A stretch of DNA of 6,883 bases from UMGS1889 sp964540575 (GTDB lineage Bacteria; Bacillota; Clostridia; Oscillospirales; Ruminococcaceae): NCBI GenBank assembly GCA_964540575.1, contig CAZINI010000088.1:1-6883 (forward strand), in the 5' to 3' direction. Under the pieces are notes generated by a model. It was not told the DNA's origin and ran no database searches. It saw nothing but the letters and a program-made list of their open reading frames with translations. Below are positions 1 through 6,239 of this stretch, piece after piece. Positions within the stretch are counted from its first letter, which is position 1, and every line of letters begins with the position of its first letter. The translations under genes were made by a program, and so were the position numbers.

Positions 1-485
1 TCAAAGTTTTTGTATGTGCGTGACACTCCCTTTTTGTGACTGCCCGAATTATCAAAGGGTGATACATCAATATCCACAGGTACACAGCCGCATTTCAGTG
101 CAGATGGTTCAAATCCGCATTCACGGAACATACTGATATTTCCTTCAAGGATTTGCGTATTCATAGAGATACCGATATCGTCAAGACGGTTTCGGAGCGA
201 TGATTCAGACGGTATTCCATAGGCTATTCCAAGAGATAGCTTGTAAAATTCCTCATCGGTGTGAAATTCATTTACATTGTCAAAATCTGATTTCCTAAGA
301 GTCAAAAGCCCTATCATTGTAAGCAGAATATCTCCGTTTTTGATTTGCGGCTGTGACCTTTTTTTGGTTCTCATTCTGTTGGCTTTCTTGATAAGGTCTG
401 ACTTTCCCAGAACTTGTCCTACAAGGGATAATCCGCTGGGAGTTATCAGTCTTTCATTGCTTGTTACTATCTCTATTTTCCACAT
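1..485 (-). CDS. IS1380-family transposase, N-terminal part (cut by window edge)
   Basis: Reading the minus strand from ATG at 485-483 gives 161 uninterrupted codons that run off the window. The protein is a DDE transposase that would cut and rejoin the ends of its own IS. Family features seen: near residues 16-30 a PSGLSLVGQVLGKSD block, QPQIKNGDILLTMIGLL at about 45-61, the LRNRLDDIG block at about 97-105, and VPVDIDVSPFDNS at about 135-147, which carries the first catalytic Asp (D138 or D140). The later D and E residues are beyond the edge. An AAAGGTG ribosome site lies 9 bases before the ATG, with a second purine run (AAGAGG) closer. There is no frameshift in the visible part, so it may be functional. 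It points away from the ABC operon on the other strand. Family assignment rests on recognised motifs. Confidence 0.92.
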   Translation of the reverse strand, partial: MWKIEIVTSNERLITPSGLSLVGQVLGKSDLIKKANRMRTKKRSQPQIKNGDILLTMIGLLTLRKSDFDNVNEFHTDEEFYKLSLGIAYGIPSESSLRNRLDDIGISMNTQILEGNISMFRECGFEPSALKCGCVPVDIDVSPFDNSGSHKKGVSRTYKNF

Positions 486-535
486 TTTCCTCTTCACCTT
501 TCGGGTGCTGTTTTTTCAGCTATTCTTATGCCTTT

Positions 536-564
536 ATTATACCATATTTTCAGCTTTTTGGGAA
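536..564 (-). promoter_or_regulatory. Likely transposase promoter with extended -10
   Basis: On the minus strand, TATAAT occupies 541-536 and is preceded by TGG (544-542), forming an extended -10. A 4-of-6 match to the -35 box (TTCCCA, 564-559) lies 17 bases upstream. The start codon is about 50 bases downstream, so the position suits the transposase. Seen in sequence; activity is inferred. Confidence 0.45.
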
Positions 565-634
565 GAGGTTGCGGGGTCAGTTTTGCGGAATCAGGTAATT
601 ATATAGGTATCCCTTGTTTACAAAAATGAAAAAC

Positions 635-663
635 ATCACATAAGCCTCTTTTGGTGATAATAT
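635..663 (+). promoter_or_regulatory. Candidate promoter P1 for the ABC operon
   Basis: TGATAATAT at 655-663 reads as an extended -10 (TG, one base, TAATAT). A 4-of-6 -35 match, ATCACA, lies at 635-640 with a 17-base spacer. It would give a leader of about 108 bases before the lipoprotein start at 778 and carry the 687-712 inverted repeat in the transcript. It competes with the candidate at 700-728. Confidence 0.35.
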
Positions 664-686
664 ATTAAGAAAAACGTAAGGTAAAT

Positions 687-712
687 ATACATTTTTTTAT
701 TAAGAAATGTAT
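687..712. repeat. Perfect 8-bp inverted repeat upstream of ABC operon, possible operator
   Basis: ATACATTT at 687-694 is mirrored by AAATGTAT at 705-712, with 10 bases between. The arm centres are 18 bases apart, nearly two helical turns, as for many dimeric repressors. A second candidate promoter overlaps it: TTAAGA at 700-705 (4 of 6), 17-base spacer, TAATAT at 723-728 (4 of 6), so the right arm falls just after the -35 box. In RNA from the upstream promoter it could also fold as a weak AU-rich hairpin. The DNA is AT-rich, so chance symmetry is possible. Confidence 0.4.
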
Positions 713-777
713 GATAGACTAATAATATGAAAGGGGTTCTTTTTTCAAGCTATAAACCGATAAGGAGAGATTACGGA

Positions 778-1920
778 ATGAAGAAGCAAATCGTTTCAAT
801 ACTGTTATTCTTATTCTTATTTTCACTCACATCTTGCTCAAGCAATCAGGTGCAGAACAGTGCGTTTATAAAATCTGTCGTTCCGAGAAGCTCTGTGTAT
901 GACAACTGTTATGTCACTGTAAGCTCTAACATGCTGACATATTACGATTTGGACACAGGCGTCAGCACGCCAGTATGCAGCGTTCCCGGCTGCAAACACG
1001 ACGGAAGCAATGAGAACTGCACCGCGAGAATAAAGGACGAAATACTCTCAAATCCGTTCAGATATGCAGGAAAACTATATTACTTCGGATTCGGCGACAA
1101 TCAGGAATCAAGAATGTACAAATGCGAGGAAAACGGCAGTTCTCGGGAAACCGTTCTTGAATTCAGGCGCAGCGGCAATGAGGAAGAGTATATTTCACCG
1201 ATGATATATGCGACGATGTTGTGCGAAGATAAGCTCTATCTCCATATTCTCGAATCTGTAATGACTAAATCATACGAATTCGACGGCAATTTCGGCTACG
1301 GTTCCAGCGGTATGACAAACCATAAGATAGGCTGTTATAACCTAAATACCGACAGCTATTCCGTACTGTACGAAACGGGCATATTTCCCGACAGCAATAT
1401 GCAGATATACGGAATATATAACGATATGATTTATGCTAATTTCGGCGGCAATACCAAGCAATATGAATTTGACACGTTTGATGACAGAATAGCCGCCATA
1501 GAGGACGAAAATTCCGAATATAACAAAACTAAATTCCGCAAAACACTGAAAATAAGCACAACGGACGGAAGCGTTTCCGAAAGCGACTCGCAAATGGAAT
1601 GGTACACCATGTCTTCGGCGGGCTGCTGGTATATGCTCGGAAATTCGCTCTACACCGCCGATGGTACGTATATAGCTGAAGCCTACAGTATGTATGCAAC
1701 CGAGGACGGGCTTATTTACTACGACTTCGACTGCGGGAATGTCTATCTGTACAATGACGGCGTTGTGAAGTCCGCACCGTTCAGTCAACGCATTTCCTTT
1801 GAAAGCCGTGATTATTATGTCTGCGATTACTCAAACGAAACGAACACGTATTACTACTGCACGAAAGAAAGCTATTTTTCCGACGCACCCGAATTTAAAG
1901 AACTGGAGATGAAACAATGA
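778..1920 (+). CDS. Extracytoplasmic lipoprotein, DUF5050-like propeller, partner of ABC transporter
   Basis: 380 residues. The start at 778 is chosen over the in-frame ATG at 727 because AAGGAG at 762-767 precedes it and because it puts a proper lipoprotein signal at the N-terminus: MKK, a hydrophobic run to about residue 16, then lipobox LTSC with the lipid-carrying Cys at 20. The mature part has a C-x4-C-x-H-x6-C cluster (C67, C72, H74, C81), then repeated aromatic beta-strand motifs such as KLYYF (99), KLYL (152), MIYAN (217), SLYTA (290), LIYYDFD (312) and TYYYC (358), suggesting a beta-propeller. Similar lipoproteins with this Cys/His signature are common in Clostridia and are often called DUF5050-like; that link is from memory. 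The role is not established: likely an outer-face sensor or accessory of the transporter. Its stop overlaps the ATPase start by ATGA, so the two are translationally coupled. Confidence 0.85.
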   Translation: MKKQIVSILLFLFLFSLTSCSSNQVQNSAFIKSVVPRSSVYDNCYVTVSSNMLTYYDLDTGVSTPVCSVPGCKHDGSNENCTARIKDEILSNPFRYAGKLYYFGFGDNQESRMYKCEENGSSRETVLEFRRSGNEEEYISPMIYATMLCEDKLYLHILESVMTKSYEFDGNFGYGSSGMTNHKIGCYNLNTDSYSVLYETGIFPDSNMQIYGIYNDMIYANFGGNTKQYEFDTFDDRIAAIEDENSEYNKTKFRKTLKISTTDGSVSESDSQMEWYTMSSAGCWYMLGNSLYTADGTYIAEAYSMYATEDGLIYYDFDCGNVYLYNDGVVKSAPFSQRISFESRDYYVCDYSNETNTYYYCTKESYFSDAPEFKELEMKQ

Positions 1921-2639
1921 CGCTCGAACTGAAAAATGTATCAAAGCACTACAAGAAAAAGTCGGCACTGAACGGCTTTACATACAACTTTTCAAGCGGT
2001 ATTTACGCTCTGCTGGGACCCAACGGCGCGGGGAAATCCACCCTTATGAATATAATTGCGGGTGTAATCGATGCGGACGCAGGCAGCGAAATAATTCTCG
2101 GTGACAAAAGCATTAACATTCTCGGTGACGAATACCGCTCCCATATCGGATTTATGCCGCAGAAAAGCGCACTTATCGACTCATTTTCCGCACTGCGGTT
2201 TATGAAATATATATCGGGGCTGAAAGGGCTAAAAAACACCGACAGCGAGATAGCGGAGCTTCTTCGCAAAGTTGAACTGTACGAGAACAGGAACGAAAAA
2301 TGCGGCGGCTTTTCAGGCGGTATGAAACAGCGGCTTATGCTTGCACAGGCAATGCTCGGCAGTCCGGAAATTCTTATTCTTGATGAGCCGACAGCAGGAC
2401 TTGACCCACGACAGCGTGTGATATTCCGCAATATGATGCGGGAGTATTCCGAAAGCAAAACGGTGATAGTATCGACGCATATTGTTTCGGATATTGAAGC
2501 GCAGGCGGACAGCATTATCATAATGCAATCGGGCAAAATTTCGGCAAGCGGTTCTAACAGCGCGCTGCTAACTCAGTACGGCTGCTCAGAACTTGAAGAA
2601 CTGTACATGAAACTGTTTGGTGAAAAAGATGATATTTAA
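1917..2639 (+). CDS. ABC transporter ATP-binding protein
   Basis: 240 residues, a normal length for a stand-alone ABC ATPase. It would bind and hydrolyse ATP on the cytoplasmic face to power the permease encoded next. All parts of the site are present: Walker A GPNGAGKST at 34-42, Q-loop Q82, signature FSGGM at 132-136, Walker B LILDEP at 153-158 with catalytic E157, D-loop AGLD at 160-163, and switch His H188 in STH. The order and the GGMKQRLMLAQAML stretch fit the exporter/ABC-2 (CcmA-like, COG1131) branch. GGAG at 1905-1908 lies 8 bases before the ATG, inside the end of the lipoprotein gene. The 3' end overlaps the permease start by 11 bases. There is no sign of damage. The substrate cannot be read from the sequence. 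Confidence 0.95.
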   Translation: MTLELKNVSKHYKKKSALNGFTYNFSSGIYALLGPNGAGKSTLMNIIAGVIDADAGSEIILGDKSINILGDEYRSHIGFMPQKSALIDSFSALRFMKYISGLKGLKNTDSEIAELLRKVELYENRNEKCGGFSGGMKQRLMLAQAMLGSPEILILDEPTAGLDPRQRVIFRNMMREYSESKTVIVSTHIVSDIEAQADSIIIMQSGKISASGSNSALLTQYGCSELEELYMKLFGEKDDI

Positions 2640-4677
2640 CGAAATTTTGAAGGTTATATCCCGCAAGAACTTTATTATCACTTTTCTGATAATGCTTGCC
2701 GCAACTGTGATTTACACAGCCTTCCTGCCGATAGAGGACAGCTCGCAGAAAGCATACAATGAATTCAGAGCGGATATATCAAGACTTTCGGCAGAGGAAA
2801 TCGGTGAACGGCTTGACGAACGGGTACTTATGCTGACAATATATGATGCGCTGCTGTGGGGAGAGCCTGACAGTCCCGCTTTCAGCGATGAACGTGCGGC
2901 AGCGTACATTGAAAAATACAAAAGCAATGACAAAAACTCGGTGGAAGTCTATGACCTGCTTAAACTTTACAAACGCGAGTATTCGTGCTATCTTGCTTCA
3001 AAGAACTACAAAGAGCACATTGACGCAATCACAAACGGCAACGACGCAATGCTGACTATTCTCGGAGGGGATTATGAACGAAAAAACGCCGCTTTGACAA
3101 AAGCAGCGTATGAGCCTATGAAAACAGCCGCGCCGCAGTATTATCCGAGCGAAGGCTGCGAACGCACTGTTCGTAATTTCGCGGTTGATATTTCAGCGTT
3201 GACAGCAGCAGTGTTTGCGGCAATAATGTTATTCGGCGGCGAGCGAAACGGAGGCACTGCTCTGACGCTTTCACTGAAAAACGGCAATGCAAAATTCGCG
3301 CTGGCAAAAACGTGTGCAGTGATTGCTGTTGCGTTTCTTGTCCTTTTGACGGGAACAGCGGCTGCGGCTTTGACTAACGAAATACGCTTCGGGCTTGGCA
3401 ATCCTCTGCGTCAGCTTTGCTCGCTTGCGGGATATTACAACACAACGCTCAATATCTCAGTGCTTGGGTTCGTGCTGGTTTCGCTGCTTATGAAAACATT
3501 AGCGATATCGGTTTTCGGTATGTTTGCGGCGCTGCTGTCGCTTCTGACAGAAAAGCAGACTGCGGTATTATTCACTTTAGCAGCAACGGCTTTTTCCGTT
3601 ATAATATACTACGGAATCGGCAGTGTGTCGGCGTTGGCTTTTTTGAAATATTCTAGTCCTGCGGCATTATCCGCCCCCGATGAGCTTTTCGGGAATTATG
3701 TCAATATCTGCGTTTTCGGAGAGCCGATAAATGCCGTGTTTGTCACGCTGTTGGTATGCGCTGTTCTGTTGATGATCATGAGCGCTGTTACAGCGTTAAT
3801 ATATCGAAAATGTTCGGTTGCCACGGAGCAAAGAAAATCGAAAACAAAGGATCGTCGTGTCAGTGATAAATTATGGGTAAACGAGCTTTATCGTACTTTT
3901 ATTTCTTGCAAGGGTCTTGCGATAGCGGCGCTTTTCATCGCAGGATATGCCGTTTGGCTGGGCAGTATTGAGCGTCCGTTCGACATTGACGATATGATGT
4001 ATGCCGACTATATACGCTATCACGGCGGTGCAATTACCGAAACTACCGAAAGCTACATCAAGACCGAGCAGGCAAGATTTGACGGCGTCCGCAGCGATAT
4101 GTCTGCTCTGTCCGAGGCGTTTTCACAGGGAAAACTCACGGGTACCGACTACAATACCCAGTATGCGGCGCTGTCACAGCAGCTTATGGGCGAACGCTCA
4201 TTTGCCCGTTTTTTAGCTCAGTACGAGGAGGTAAAGGATATACCGGGTTCGGTGCTGATTTATGACACAGGGTACAGAAAAATATACCGTTCTAATCTGA
4301 CAGCGCTTTTTGTGCCGATAGTGCTGATGCTGTTTCTGACTGTTCCGGTGTATGGGGCAGACAGAGCAAGCGGATTTGATTTGTATTCCGGAGCCTTAAA
4401 GCGCGGGAATAAACATCTTCTGTATTGCAGAATACGCTGCGGATTTGTTTTATCGGTTGTATTCACAGCAATGTTTTCACTAACGATGGTTTTAAGATTT
4501 CTGTTTCTTTATGGAGCAGACGATATATTGTCGGGAGCAAATAATCTGATATTTGTATCCTTACCCGGTTTTAAGCTTCCAATAATACTTTTTCTGGGAA
4601 TTATGATGCTGGTTGATATTTTTATTGTTTCATGTATTGAGGCAGTGGTTAATATCCTTCTGAAACACAGGTGGTAA
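2629..4677 (+). CDS. ABC-2-like permease, two fused halves, second half short
   Basis: 682 residues. I start at ATG 2629 because GGTGA (2619-2623) stands 5 bases before it; TTG 2617 lacks a ribosome site. It is the membrane part of the transporter. The first half has about six helices (12-33, 187-203, 226-249, 276-305, 311-331, 367-392) with a charged extracytoplasmic loop between the first two. The second half begins near 417 and repeats the plan: helices at about 429-447, 556-576, 604-628 and 650-676, again with a long loop after the first. Matching landmarks are NEILKVISRKNF (4-15) with NELYRTFISCKG (418-429), and GGERNGG plus LKNGNAKFALAK (203-227) with GADRASG plus LKRGNKHLLYC (576-600). 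The second half ends at KHRW, aligned to the first half just before helix 5, so helices 5 and 6 are missing. Either this family lacks them or the gene is truncated. The substrate is unknown. Confidence 0.85.
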   Translation: MIFNEILKVISRKNFIITFLIMLAATVIYTAFLPIEDSSQKAYNEFRADISRLSAEEIGERLDERVLMLTIYDALLWGEPDSPAFSDERAAAYIEKYKSNDKNSVEVYDLLKLYKREYSCYLASKNYKEHIDAITNGNDAMLTILGGDYERKNAALTKAAYEPMKTAAPQYYPSEGCERTVRNFAVDISALTAAVFAAIMLFGGERNGGTALTLSLKNGNAKFALAKTCAVIAVAFLVLLTGTAAAALTNEIRFGLGNPLRQLCSLAGYYNTTLNISVLGFVLVSLLMKTLAISVFGMFAALLSLLTEKQTAVLFTLAATAFSVIIYYGIGSVSALAFLKYSSPAALSAPDELFGNYVNICVFGEPINAVFVTLLVCAVLLMIMSAVTALIYRKCSVATEQRKSKTKDRRVSDKLWVNELYRTFISCKGLAIAALFIAGYAVWLGSIERPFDIDDMMYADYIRYHGGAITETTESYIKTEQARFDGVRSDMSALSEAFSQGKLTGTDYNTQYAALSQQLMGERSFARFLAQYEEVKDIPGSVLIYDTGYRKIYRSNLTALFVPIVLMLFLTVPVYGADRASGFDLYSGALKRGNKHLLYCRIRCGFVLSVVFTAMFSLTMVLRFLFLYGADDILSGANNLIFVSLPGFKLPIILFLGIMMLVDIFIVSCIEAVVNILLKHRW

Positions 4678-4798
4678 ATCTGCCCATTTTTGCGTATCTG
4701 AACGGCAGCAAATCCGCCTTTTGCAGTTCTCATTATATCTAATCTTGATTTACTAAATCGTGATTTGATATTATTTATCCGATTATGAGGAAAAAATC

Positions 4799-4832
4799 AA
4801 GGGTTGAGGGAGATTTTTTGGAGATTTCTAAT
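4799..4832 (+). repeat. Diverged G/T-rich direct repeat, copy A
   Basis: This stretch resembles 6240-6272 on the same strand. Both open with AAGGGT, have a second G run after three bases, then GATTTTT, GGA, GATTT and AAT in the same order. By hand I count about 28 identities in 36 columns with small gaps. The two copies bracket the nucleotidyltransferase operon. Low complexity may explain part of the match. Confidence 0.35.
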
Positions 4833-4990
4833 AATCACATGGACGGCTTTAGAATGGTCTGCTGTCTTGTCGTATTGGGAACGGGTGAGGGCATTGGCAC
4901 AGCGTATAATAGGGGTTGGGTGTATGGTGGGGGGTGCTTTACATTGTTAAAACCTAGTTAATTAGTGGTTATTAGCATAGTAGTTCCACT

Positions 4991-5025
4991 TTATTCACAA
5001 GCGGAATTTTCAATGCTTCGAATAA
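4991..5025. repeat. Imperfect dyad just upstream of the -35 box
   Basis: TTATTC (4991-4996) and GAATAA (5020-5025) are perfect complements, and AGC (5000-5002) faces GCT (5015-5017) inside them, with small bulges. It ends 6 bases before the -35 box of the nucleotidyltransferase promoter, so it could be a regulator site. There is no direct evidence for function. Confidence 0.3.
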
Positions 5026-5031
5026 AAACAC

Positions 5032-5060
5032 TTGACAATACTAAAAACATATTATATAAT
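5032..5060 (+). promoter_or_regulatory. Perfect-consensus sigma-A promoter of the nucleotidyltransferase/HTH operon
   Basis: TTGACA (5032-5037), a 17-base spacer, then TATAAT (5055-5060): all twelve consensus bases at ideal spacing. Transcription should begin near 5067, giving a leader of about 35 bases before the ATG at 5102. So strong a promoter in front of a toxin-like gene implies repression, and palindromes overlap and follow it. Confidence 0.92.
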
Positions 5061-5061
5061 A
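5050..5061. promoter_or_regulatory. 12-bp perfect palindrome over the -10 box, candidate operator
   Basis: TATTATATAATA is its own reverse complement and contains the whole -10 hexamer. A protein bound here would block RNA polymerase. It shares the TATTA half-site with the palindrome at 5074-5088. Symmetry at a -10 box in AT-rich DNA can arise by chance. Confidence 0.4.
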
Positions 5062-5073
5062 AAATAAGAAATG

Positions 5074-5088
5074 ATTAATAGTATTAAT
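5074..5088. promoter_or_regulatory. 15-bp palindrome in the leader, candidate operator
   Basis: ATTAATA (5074-5080), central G (5081), TATTAAT (5082-5088): a perfect 7+1+7 palindrome between the predicted transcription start and the ribosome site. With a one-base loop it cannot fold well in RNA, so a DNA-binding role is more likely. The helix-turn-helix protein of the same operon is the obvious candidate ligand. Confidence 0.5.
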
Positions 5089-5101
5089 GAAAGGTGATTT
5101 T

Positions 5102-5644
5102 ATGTCAGGCTATTCGGATAACAATATCAAAAATGAAATTATTGAACGCCTTTTGAAGCTTGATGAAGAAGTATCGTTAGCATTAGATGATAGTGAATCT
5201 TATTATGAAATGGTTATTGTCGGGAGTGGGGCATTAGTCCTTATCGACAAATTGACCCGTGCTACTCAGGATATTGATGCTATAATGTACCCGAAAGAAT
5301 TATATCCATTTCTTGAAAAATACGATATAAATAATAGCGTCCTTGCATATATGACGAATTTTGCACCTGATTATTATGACAGGCGTATCAGGATTGATAT
5401 ACCATCTAAAAAGATACATTTCTACACGGCTTCATTAGAAGATATTGTTATATCAAAATTGTTTTCAGACAGACCTAAAGATAAGCGTGATATTATGAAT
5501 ACGGAAATAATCAATGCTCTTGATTGGAACAAGATGGACGAAATTATAAATAATGAAGATTTCAATGATAATATTCTGAATGACAGGCTGAGAAATGTGT
5601 TTATGTTTAATTACCGAGATTACAAAGAGGAGGCTTTGAAATGA
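5102..5644 (+). CDS. AbiEii/MNT-like nucleotidyltransferase, putative toxin
   Basis: 180 residues. ATG 5102 is preferred to ATG 5087 because AAGGTGA (5091-5097) sits just before it and the extra residues would only translate that site. The fold is a minimal nucleotidyltransferase: GSGAL at 41-45 takes the place of the usual GG/GS loop, followed by ATQDID at 54-59 with the two metal-binding Asp residues D57 and D59. D99 in RIDI is a possible third carboxylate. DIVISKLFSDRPKDKRDI (114-131) matches the K, R and RD helix typical of AbiEii-type and DUF6036-type proteins. Such enzymes transfer a nucleotide to RNA or protein; several are toxins of abortive-infection or toxin-antitoxin pairs. The target here is unknown. 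It is shorter than classical AbiEii (about 300 residues). It is first in a two-gene operon and overlaps the next gene by 4 bases. Its AT-rich codons differ from the ABC operon. Confidence 0.8.
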   Translation: MSGYSDNNIKNEIIERLLKLDEEVSLALDDSESYYEMVIVGSGALVLIDKLTRATQDIDAIMYPKELYPFLEKYDINNSVLAYMTNFAPDYYDRRIRIDIPSKKIHFYTASLEDIVISKLFSDRPKDKRDIMNTEIINALDWNKMDEIINNEDFNDNILNDRLRNVFMFNYRDYKEEALK

Positions 5645-6138
5645 GAAAACTTACACTTCTGGGGTTTCTTTGCAGTTATGTAAAATCGCTTTCAGAGAGT
5701 AATTCACTTAACATTCATAAGCTGGCTTCTGAAATATATGACGGGAACTACAGATTAAAAGAGCCGTTATTTCTGTATTGCTATTACAGCGACAAGTCGG
5801 ATATTCTGTTGAAATATCTTTCAGATGATGATAGGCAGGAATATTTGGCGGTATCCGGTGCAATTAAAAATGATGCTGAGTTACCAACGGATTATAAGAA
5901 GGTCTTAAATTCCTATAAATGCCGAATCGGTATGAAGGATAATGATAACCGTATCAAGTCACTTATGATTGACAAAATCATCAAGCTAAAGGAAATCAAG
6001 AAAATCAGCAATTATCGCATTTATACTGAGCTTGGAATCAATGCGGGAAATTTCAATGATTTTGTGAAGAACCGAAAATTGAACAGACTTAGCTTGAATA
6101 AGAGCAGAGAGGTTTATAACTATTTGCAGAATCTGTAA
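5641..6138 (+). CDS. Helix-turn-helix protein, putative antitoxin/autoregulator
   Basis: 165 residues. AGGAGG (5628-5633) lies 7 bases before the ATG, which overlaps the upstream stop as ATGA, so synthesis is coupled to the nucleotidyltransferase. I do not recognise the N-terminal 100 residues; they look helical and carry no catalytic motif I can name. The last 55 residues look like a Cro/XRE-type helix-turn-helix: a charged helix at 109-120, ISNYRIYTELGI (122-133) as support helix and turn, NAGNFNDFVKNR (134-145) as recognition helix, then LSLNKSREVYNYL. From gene order and the palindromes at the promoter I infer it represses its own operon and may neutralise its partner, as AbiEi does for AbiEii. 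It does not obviously share AbiEi sequence. It could instead be a substrate or chaperone of the enzyme. Transcription ends at the terminator 7 bases after the stop. Confidence 0.72.
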   Translation: MRKLTLLGFLCSYVKSLSESNSLNIHKLASEIYDGNYRLKEPLFLYCYYSDKSDILLKYLSDDDRQEYLAVSGAIKNDAELPTDYKKVLNSYKCRIGMKDNDNRIKSLMIDKIIKLKEIKKISNYRIYTELGINAGNFNDFVKNRKLNRLSLNKSREVYNYLQNL

Positions 6139-6144
6139 ACACAC

Positions 6145-6183
6145 ATAGCCGTTACTCCATAATCGGGGCAACGGCTATTTTTT
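6145..6183 (+). terminator. Intrinsic terminator of the nucleotidyltransferase/HTH operon
   Basis: ATAGCCGTT (6145-6153) pairs perfectly with AACGGCTAT (6170-6178). Inside, CTCC (6155-6158) can pair with GGGG (6165-6168) with one G-U pair. Six T residues run from 6178 to 6183. It lies right after the stop at 6138 and closes the operon. Confidence 0.92.
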
Positions 6184-6239
6184 ACGCTTTTATATTTCCG
6201 GAGCGGGTGGGGGGATGTTTTCATCTGAAAACTGTATAT

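Larger units (their letters stand above)
1..607 (-). mobile_element. Partial IS1380-family insertion sequence, transposase-proximal end
   Basis: The transposase start and its upstream leader are present; the rest of the element lies beyond position 1. The outer boundary is inferred. Reading the minus strand inward from 607 gives CCTATATAATTACC, which begins with the CC expected of IS1380-type ends, and plus-strand sequence beyond it looks like ordinary promoter DNA. The partner inverted repeat and the target duplication are outside the window, so neither can be checked. The transposase is certain; the boundary may be off by tens of bases. Confidence 0.5.
4678..5031. other. Gap without a supported gene; G-rich and dyad-containing
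   Basis: I see no convincing gene on either strand; the minus-strand reading from 4733 is a shadow that overlaps the permease. No clear intrinsic terminator follows the permease: CTGCC (4680-4684) and GGCAG (4704-4708) could pair but no T run follows. CTTGATTT (4744-4751) and AAATCAAG (4794-4801) form an 8-bp inverted repeat, with GATTTACTAAATC inside. From 4877 to 4934 there are six runs of three or more G. An imperfect palindrome, CTAGTTAATTAG, is at 4954-4965. The final part holds the dyad and promoter listed separately. Confidence 0.6.

Noticed and set aside
490..525. Hairpins in the transposase leader that might mask its ribosome site
   Set aside because: Stems are only 4 bp (CACC/GGTG and GCTG/CAGC), too weak to claim.
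277..606. Plus-strand hydrophobic ORF of 109 codons
   Set aside because: It is antisense to the IS1380 transposase and its leader, with no family match or good ribosome site.
727..777. Longer lipoprotein start at ATG 727
   Set aside because: It would bury the signal peptide and lipobox behind 17 residues; AAGGAG and a canonical lipoprotein leader fit ATG 778.
2003..2536. Minus-strand ORF of 177 codons inside the ATPase gene
   Set aside because: The plus-strand frame has every ABC ATPase motif; the minus reading is serine- and isoleucine-rich shadow sequence.
2617..2628. TTG start for the permease at 2617
   Set aside because: No ribosome site precedes it, while GGTGA is well placed for ATG 2629.
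4509..4733. Minus-strand ORF of 74 codons across the permease end
   Set aside because: It overlaps well-supported permease codons, lacks a convincing ribosome site and matches no family I know.
5087..5101. Nucleotidyltransferase start at ATG 5087
   Set aside because: It would translate the AAGGTGA ribosome site that serves ATG 5102.
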